Part shown: positions 54,975-59,465 of the stretch, in pieces
Layout of the letters: each line of letters begins with the position of its first letter
Numbering within the stretch: the stretch's first letter is position 1
Source: an uncultured Pirellulaceae bacterium
GTDB taxonomy: Bacteria > Planctomycetota > Planctomycetia > Pirellulales > Pirellulaceae
Length of the DNA stretch: 59,465 bases
Direction: 5' to 3'
NCBI GenBank assembly: GCA_905480545.1
Contig: CAJQQR010000037.1
Span: forward strand, 1-59,465
The notes under the pieces: model-generated
The model's database searches: none
What the model was told of the DNA's origin: nothing
What the model saw: the letters and a program-made list of their open reading frames with translations, nothing else
Position numbers and translations under genes: made by a program

Positions 54975-56054
54975 CTATTTGAAAGCAACCTTATTTGATT
55001 CGTTTCCAAAATCAAACGCTAGATCAACGGATGCTCCCGCATTCAAATCAATCGACTTCGATTTCACGACTTTCTGTCCATTAATAACGGTTGTGACTAC
55101 GATTCGATAGCCTTTCCAGCTGTCACCATCCTTCAGGGTGGTCGTAGTGAAAAGGCGTAGCCCGCCTGTTGCGTTGGTTTTGTTTCCAGCCAACTTAACT
55201 TCCGCATTTTCTGGAACCTTCAAAGACAGAACGGTTACTGGCGGAGGAGTCACATCGAATTCGAAATCAACGTGCTTGGAACCACCAGCAAAAAGATCCA
55301 CAACTTTGGTTTGAATCAGTTCCGCGCCGTCTTTCTCGTAAACCGCTTTGACTTCATAAGTCAGCGCTTCACCCGACTTGATACTTGGAGTCTTGTAACG
55401 ACGGAACGAACCTGGAGTTGTTGTCAGCTTATCATTCACGTAAATCTTGGCGTCGACAGGAACATTGACTGTCAAAAATCCATTCTCCATCAAAACGCTC
55501 GATTGAGTTTCCGGCATCGGCGAAACAGTCGTCGTTGATGGCTCGGCCGAGTCGGCTGGAACGGCTGGAACGGAATCCATTGGCACAGAATAGCCTGAAC
55601 TACCGCCAGATGATCCACCTGAACTACCGCCACTTGATCCACCCGAACTACCGCCACTTGAACTGCTTCGGTAGTAGAAAACCCGACCGCCTGAAGAACC
55701 ACCCGAACTTCCGCCACTTGATGAGCTTCTGTAATATGTTGTGTGACTATAGCCGCTGGAGCCATAGGAGTATCGACGAACCGAATATCCTGAGCTTCCG
55801 TGGCTTCCATACGAGCGCACACGATTTGCAACGTAACGCATATAGCTGCGAATTGGAGTTCTGAAATGCCCTGAACTTCCTCCGCTGCTGCCGTAACTTC
55901 CACCGCTGCTAGCGTAGCTAATCCCGCTGCTTCCTCCGCTTGAACCGTACGATCCTCCACCCCAGTGGGCCGCATCGCAATCATTTGCAAAACAAGCCAT
56001 GAGGACGGAAAGTAAGGCTGGGAAAGCGATCTGCCTAGAAAAAATTCGCCTCAT
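54975..56054 (-). CDS. Exported SGG-repeat protein with two TIGR03000-type domains
   Basis: Protein of 359 residues with a signal peptide (about 1-28, cleaved near CDA). Residues about 30-160 are low complexity, built of SGGSSGG, SYGSSG and YRSSSSG repeats. Two related beta-domains follow (about 190-272 and 275-355), with VPVDAKIYVNDKLTTTPGSFRRYKT and VPENAEVKLAGNKTNATGGLRLF: these match the planctomycete TIGR03000 pattern. The tail is probably a surface-exposed, cell-wall-linked module; the function is unknown. A terminator follows at 54884. Confidence 0.88.
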   Translation of the reverse strand: MRRIFSRQIAFPALLSVLMACFANDCDAAHWGGGSYGSSGGSSGISYASSGGSYGSSGGSSGHFRTPIRSYMRYVANRVRSYGSHGSSGYSVRRYSYGSSGYSHTTYYRSSSSGGSSGGSSGGRVFYYRSSSSGGSSGGSSGGSSGGSSGGSSGYSVPMDSVPAVPADSAEPSTTTVSPMPETQSSVLMENGFLTVNVPVDAKIYVNDKLTTTPGSFRRYKTPSIKSGEALTYEVKAVYEKDGAELIQTKVVDLFAGGSKHVDFEFDVTPPPVTVLSLKVPENAEVKLAGNKTNATGGLRLFTTTTLKDGDSWKGYRIVVTTVINGQKVVKSKSIDLNAGASVDLAFDFGNESNKVAFK

Positions 56055-56175
56055 GAGCCAAAAAACCTCTAAAAAAAATAAAATCGAAAAAGTTTACGGA
56101 ATCCCCGTAAATTATCAGTCCTATTCAAAATAACAGGTTTGGTTGGCAATTCAAGCTAGTTAATCTAGGCCATTT

Positions 56176-57402
56176 CTAATCTTTCTTGAATGTTGTTCGC
56201 ACATCGTCGAACGAAACCTCGCCAGTGGCACCAAACATCCCAATTCTGACAAGTGCTTCCCTCGCTTTTGACGGCACTCGGACCTCTTTGTAGTATCTTT
56301 TCCAATCTTTGGTACCTCGAAAAGGCCCAACTGCCATTCTCCCCAAGTCACGGCGAAGTTCGTCATAAAACGTAATGGACGCCCCGGGCAAATCGTATGG
56401 AAAGAAGCCCGCTTTTACATCCTTGCATTTGACAGAGACCGAGAGTTTCACGCTTTTGACAGTCTTCCCATCAATGGCAAACCCCTGCATCAAGTGGGCC
56501 GCAGTTCCAGGTTCCTTATTTGAAAATTTAACAAAGTAGTCTCCCTTCGGTGCAGACGTGTCTTTCACCCACTCAAGTTTCCGCTGGTAATACCAACCGG
56601 GCATAAAGTCTTCGGTCAATGGCTTGAGTTCGAAATCACCGTTTTGCACAAATGGATTCCGTGGATCAGGTTTGACAATTCGGCTGTCTTCCGCGTTTCC
56701 AGTCATTGGCACAAACAACGTTGGCCGTAACGGAACCGCATCAAGTTGACCGTTGACCTTTTTAAAGAGATACAGTGTTTGTTGATAGCGTTCACCAACC
56801 GGAACGACCATCAAACCACCTTCGACTAGCTGATCCACTAATGGCTGCGGGACTTTCTCCGGGGAACACGTCACGATAATTTTGTTGAATGGGGCTTTCG
56901 AGGGCCAGCCTTTGTAACCGTCACCAATTTTCGTGAAAACATTTTTGTATTTTAGTCGCCGCAAGGTTCGAGCCGCTTTTTCCCCTAGCGATTTCACGAT
57001 TTCAATGGAGTAAACCTCTTTTACCAGCGGGCTTAAAACAGCCGCTTGATACCCACTTCCGGTTCCTATTTCAAGAACTTTGTCCGACTCCTTTGGCTCC
57101 AGCGATTCCGTCATATACGCGACGATAAAAGGTGACGAGATTGTTTGACTCTCACCAATCGGAACGCCAGCATCCAGATACGCTTTGTCACGCATCGAAA
57201 CGGGCATGAACTCGTGGCGCTCAGTCTTCAAGATTGCCTCGATTACTTTGGGACTCTTAATCCCAACTCCAACGACATGCTTCTCGACCATGTCTCTACG
57301 AAGAAATTCAAATTCCGCTTTTGTCTGGCCGACGAGAATCGACGAAGGCCAGAACGCAATCGATAGCAAAAACAGAGTTATTGTAAAAATCGGCTTAATC
57401 AT
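56176..57402 (-). CDS. Exported protein-L-isoaspartate O-methyltransferase-like protein
   Basis: Protein of 408 residues from ATG 57402. The first 25 or so residues are a signal peptide (FTITLFLLSIAFWPSSILVG). A PCMT domain (about 28-235) has the SAM motif VLEIGTGSGYQAAVLSP near residue 110 and the family segments VPIGESQTISSPFIVAYMTE and VPVGERYQQTLYLF. A further 170 residues form a beta-rich domain resembling carbohydrate-binding modules (DFELKPLTEDFMPGWYYQR). Cytosolic PCMT repairs isoaspartate in proteins. An exported version with an attached module is unusual. SAM would have to be available outside the cytosol, so its activity is uncertain. Confidence 0.85.
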   Translation of the reverse strand: MIKPIFTITLFLLSIAFWPSSILVGQTKAEFEFLRRDMVEKHVVGVGIKSPKVIEAILKTERHEFMPVSMRDKAYLDAGVPIGESQTISSPFIVAYMTESLEPKESDKVLEIGTGSGYQAAVLSPLVKEVYSIEIVKSLGEKAARTLRRLKYKNVFTKIGDGYKGWPSKAPFNKIIVTCSPEKVPQPLVDQLVEGGLMVVPVGERYQQTLYLFKKVNGQLDAVPLRPTLFVPMTGNAEDSRIVKPDPRNPFVQNGDFELKPLTEDFMPGWYYQRKLEWVKDTSAPKGDYFVKFSNKEPGTAAHLMQGFAIDGKTVKSVKLSVSVKCKDVKAGFFPYDLPGASITFYDELRRDLGRMAVGPFRGTKDWKRYYKEVRVPSKAREALVRIGMFGATGEVSFDDVRTTFKKD

Positions 57403-57606
57403 ATTAGCCTGCGCAAGTGTTAGTCTTGAAAAGAATGTCGAGTCGCCGGACTGTCTCCAATCAATATACGTCATTCTAAACCGTCATAAAAATGTTTTGA
57501 GGGCTTCGTCGCGGAAGAAAGCAAACCGAACACGATCGGTCATTAATTTCAAGCTAAACTTTCACGTCCCCGATTCATGCTTAAAACCGCATAAGAGCAT
57601 CAACAG

Positions 57607-58635
57607 ATGATCCAACGCCTCGACTATGAAGCCCGTCCAAATACCGATCCCCAACAGCCTCTGGATGGAACAGATTCGAATCGCGTCGATCACACCAATG
57701 AGTCAATCAATTCGATAACCGAGGAAATTGTCGAACTGGTTGATGGTACATGCTGCAATCTAAACGATCTTTCGATCGAAGATCTGAATCAACTCCAGTG
57801 GGAGCAAGAAACGGCGTTTGCCAAACAAATCAAGCATTCAACCAAAGGCAGCCAAAGACGAACAGAAGTAATCTGCCTTGCCTACCAAACCGTCTGCAAA
57901 ATTCTTGCGAAGATTTCTGAACGAGAAGGAAACTCAGAATTCGCAATGGGGATGGATCATCGCTACACTCATTTCGTTCTGGAACGATTGAATGCCCTCA
58001 ACAAGGACCAAAACACAGGCGGCTTGTTCGAAGTAGGATTCGGGTCAGGCATGCTGCTACAATCAGCTGCACAAAATGGCTATCGCGTTGGCGGTCTGGA
58101 AGTTGCTGATCAACTGCTCAGCGATGCAAAAGACAAGCTTCCGAAACGCGATCATCAGAACCTTTGTTTCGGCAATTTCCTAGACAACGAAACAGTAAAT
58201 GATCTGGCTGGAACTTTCGACGTCGTTTACTGGAACGACGTATTCGAACACATTCCAGTCGACGAAATCAGCGAGTATTTGGAGAAAATCTACAGTCTCC
58301 TTACGCCCGGTGGTGAACTAATCACGATCACACCCAACTGGCACATGCGTCCCGTCGATGTTACAGCAGACCACATGCCGCCACGTTCAACGGCAATTGG
58401 ATTCCACTTAAAGGAATATAAACTTTCTGAAGTGGTTGGACTGCTGAGGCAATCGGGTTTCCAGACGGTAACGACTCCGTCGTTGATCAGTAAGTCGAAA
58501 ATCCATCACCACTGGTTTCTATCATTGACACGTTTTAAACAATGGATCGAACCCGTGTTAGAACTCTTGCCTTATCGCCTGGCGGTCCAAGTTTGCAGAC
58601 GTTTCGGCTTCAGCCTGACTATCGCGAAAAAATAA
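57607..58635 (+). CDS. SAM-dependent methyltransferase (class I)
   Basis: Soluble protein of 342 residues. An N-terminal region of about 130 residues is not recognised. The Rossmann-fold methyltransferase core shows LFEVGFGSGMLLQSAAQNG near residues 140-158, GLEVADQLL, the acidic strand DVVYWNDVFEHIP, and the LLTPGGELITITPN segment. Such small-molecule or glycan methyltransferases are common near polysaccharide genes. It is convergent with the O-antigen ligase-like gene and divergent from the PCMT-like gene. The substrate is unknown. Confidence 0.87.
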   Translation: MIQRLDYEARPNTDPQQPLDGTDSNRVDHTNESINSITEEIVELVDGTCCNLNDLSIEDLNQLQWEQETAFAKQIKHSTKGSQRRTEVICLAYQTVCKILAKISEREGNSEFAMGMDHRYTHFVLERLNALNKDQNTGGLFEVGFGSGMLLQSAAQNGYRVGGLEVADQLLSDAKDKLPKRDHQNLCFGNFLDNETVNDLAGTFDVVYWNDVFEHIPVDEISEYLEKIYSLLTPGGELITITPNWHMRPVDVTADHMPPRSTAIGFHLKEYKLSEVVGLLRQSGFQTVTTPSLISKSKIHHHWFLSLTRFKQWIEPVLELLPYRLAVQVCRRFGFSLTIAKK

Positions 58636-58682
58636 GAAGAACGAATGATAGACTTTAAACGGTCAAGCCGATTTCTGTTTCT

Positions 58683-59465
58683 TCAAACCGGAGGACCCTC
58701 AATCACTTTTGCCTCCACTTCCGCCTGATCTCGAATCGAATAGACCAGCCCATTCGCAAAGTAAAAAATGGAACCGACCATCACGATCAGTGAAACATCG
58801 TGGAAGAGACCATTAATGATCATCGCTAGCGTAAGCAACAATGCTGCCAATCCAAACAGGCGATAGCTGCCTGGCAATCCACTGTTTTGGAGCACCTCGT
58901 GGGCGTTAAAAACAAAGCAGCTCAAAATGATGAGTGTTAGGCCCAATCCGATCAGGCCAAGCTCCGTCAGGTAGGATAGAAAAACATTGTGCTGCACATA
59001 ACTTTTCACTTTTTGGAGCGGCAGCCCCGAGTCATGATTCAGATGGTACGGCCCCGCCTCCACATTGTATTGGCCATAGCCATGGCCCAACAAAGGGCGA
59101 TCTTTAGCCATGTCCAATGCTACTGAAGACAGCATTGGACGCAGCCCAGCCGACTGTGACATTTGATCGATCGTTACATCTCTATCTCTTTTAAATTTGT
59201 TTGCATACGGACTTAACACCAGCACAAACAACACCATTGCGACCGCCCCAGTCGCAATCATCAGGCCCCTCATGGCAATGGGAAACGCAAACCACATGGT
59301 GACCGCTGCGCACAAAACCAGACTCAACCAGACGCTTCGCGTCATCGTGCAAAAAATCCCAAAAACCAAAAGGCCAATTAAGCCTGACAAAACCAATCGA
59401 AACTTTTGCTCGACCGATTGCCACAAGACAATTGAGCAACCAAGGCAAAATATTTGTGCGATTCC
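58683..59465 (-). CDS. O-antigen ligase/polymerase-like membrane protein (partial)
   Basis: The frame is open at the right edge, so the N-terminus lies outside the window. The visible 260 residues have at least six membrane segments (about residues 20-40, 43-60, 62-83, then 150-175, 190-210 and 213-235) and the RPLLGHGYGQYN loop between them, with the NHDSG and YVQHNVFLSYLTELGLIGL pattern typical of the Wzy/WaaL O-antigen ligase family. It would act at the inner membrane in glycan polymerisation or ligation. The C-terminus is intact. Confidence 0.85.
   Translation of the reverse strand, partial: GIAQIFCLGCSIVLWQSVEQKFRLVLSGLIGLLVFGIFCTMTRSVWLSLVLCAAVTMWFAFPIAMRGLMIATGAVAMVLFVLVLSPYANKFKRDRDVTIDQMSQSAGLRPMLSSVALDMAKDRPLLGHGYGQYNVEAGPYHLNHDSGLPLQKVKSYVQHNVFLSYLTELGLIGLGLTLIILSCFVFNAHEVLQNSGLPGSYRLFGLAALLLTLAMIINGLFHDVSLIVMVGSIFYFANGLVYSIRDQAEVEAKVIEGPPV

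Overview
The window reads as chromosomal DNA of a planctomycete, most likely of the Pirellulales group. This is an inference from content: a DUF1501 protein with a twin-arginine leader, a TIGR03000-type protein, a PPC-domain exported protein, an HTTM-domain protein with an exported-type partner, a CsrA-like fusion, and many short monocistronic genes separated by AT-rich gaps on both strands. I found no rRNA, tRNA, CRISPR array, insertion sequence, phage gene or plasmid function. It looks like ordinary core and accessory chromosome.

Layout. 0.3-3.9 kb: minus-strand isoprenoid cluster (xseB, polyprenyl synthase, dxs). 4.0-10.9 kb: an SDR oxidoreductase, a possible broken or overlapping small membrane gene, a long FtsK translocase with acidic insertions, an MBL-fold hydrolase and an atypical SDR. 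11.1-13.9 kb: two translationally coupled exported trypsin-like/PDZ proteins, one with an intact triad and one that is catalytically dead with a PDZ inserted in its protease fold. 14.0-19.9 kb: RuvX, a lipase-like hydrolase, malic enzyme, mannose-1-phosphate guanylyltransferase and the DUF1501 protein, all on the minus strand. 20.3-22.6 kb: plus-strand set of a TsaC/Sua5-phosphatase fusion, rpiB and a MogA/MoaB protein. 22.7-29.7 kb: flavoprotein reductase, frameshifted Hsp70-like gene, OmpA-like lipoprotein and glycogen phosphorylase. 30-34.7 kb (plus strand): acyl-CoA dehydrogenase-like protein with APS kinase, a BON-domain protein, a CsrA-receiver fusion and a CBS-pair protein. 34.8-48.8 kb: ornithine cyclodeaminase-like enzyme, exported TPR-like and PPC proteins, 2'-5' RNA ligase-like phosphodiesterase, low-complexity lipoprotein, superoxide dismutase, an HD-GYP/PAS/GGDEF protein, an FAH-family hydrolase and a membrane protein. 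48.8-59.5 kb: accA, a Ser/Thr kinase, truA, asd, the HTTM pair, the TIGR03000 protein, an exported PCMT-like protein, a SAM methyltransferase and a partial O-antigen ligase-like protein that runs off the right edge.

The genes serve several jobs rather than one: isoprenoid precursors, tRNA modification (TsaC, TruA), fatty-acid and amino-acid entry steps (AccA, Asd), carbon storage and central metabolism (GlgP, malic enzyme, RpiB), envelope and exported proteins, and regulation (c-di-GMP, CsrA, Ser/Thr kinase, CBS). The items most worth a second look are the protease/pseudoprotease pair, the CsrA-receiver fusion, the TsaC/arginine-phosphatase-like fusion, the Hsp70 frameshift, and a recurrent pattern of 14-16 bp tandem repeats at gene 3' ends.
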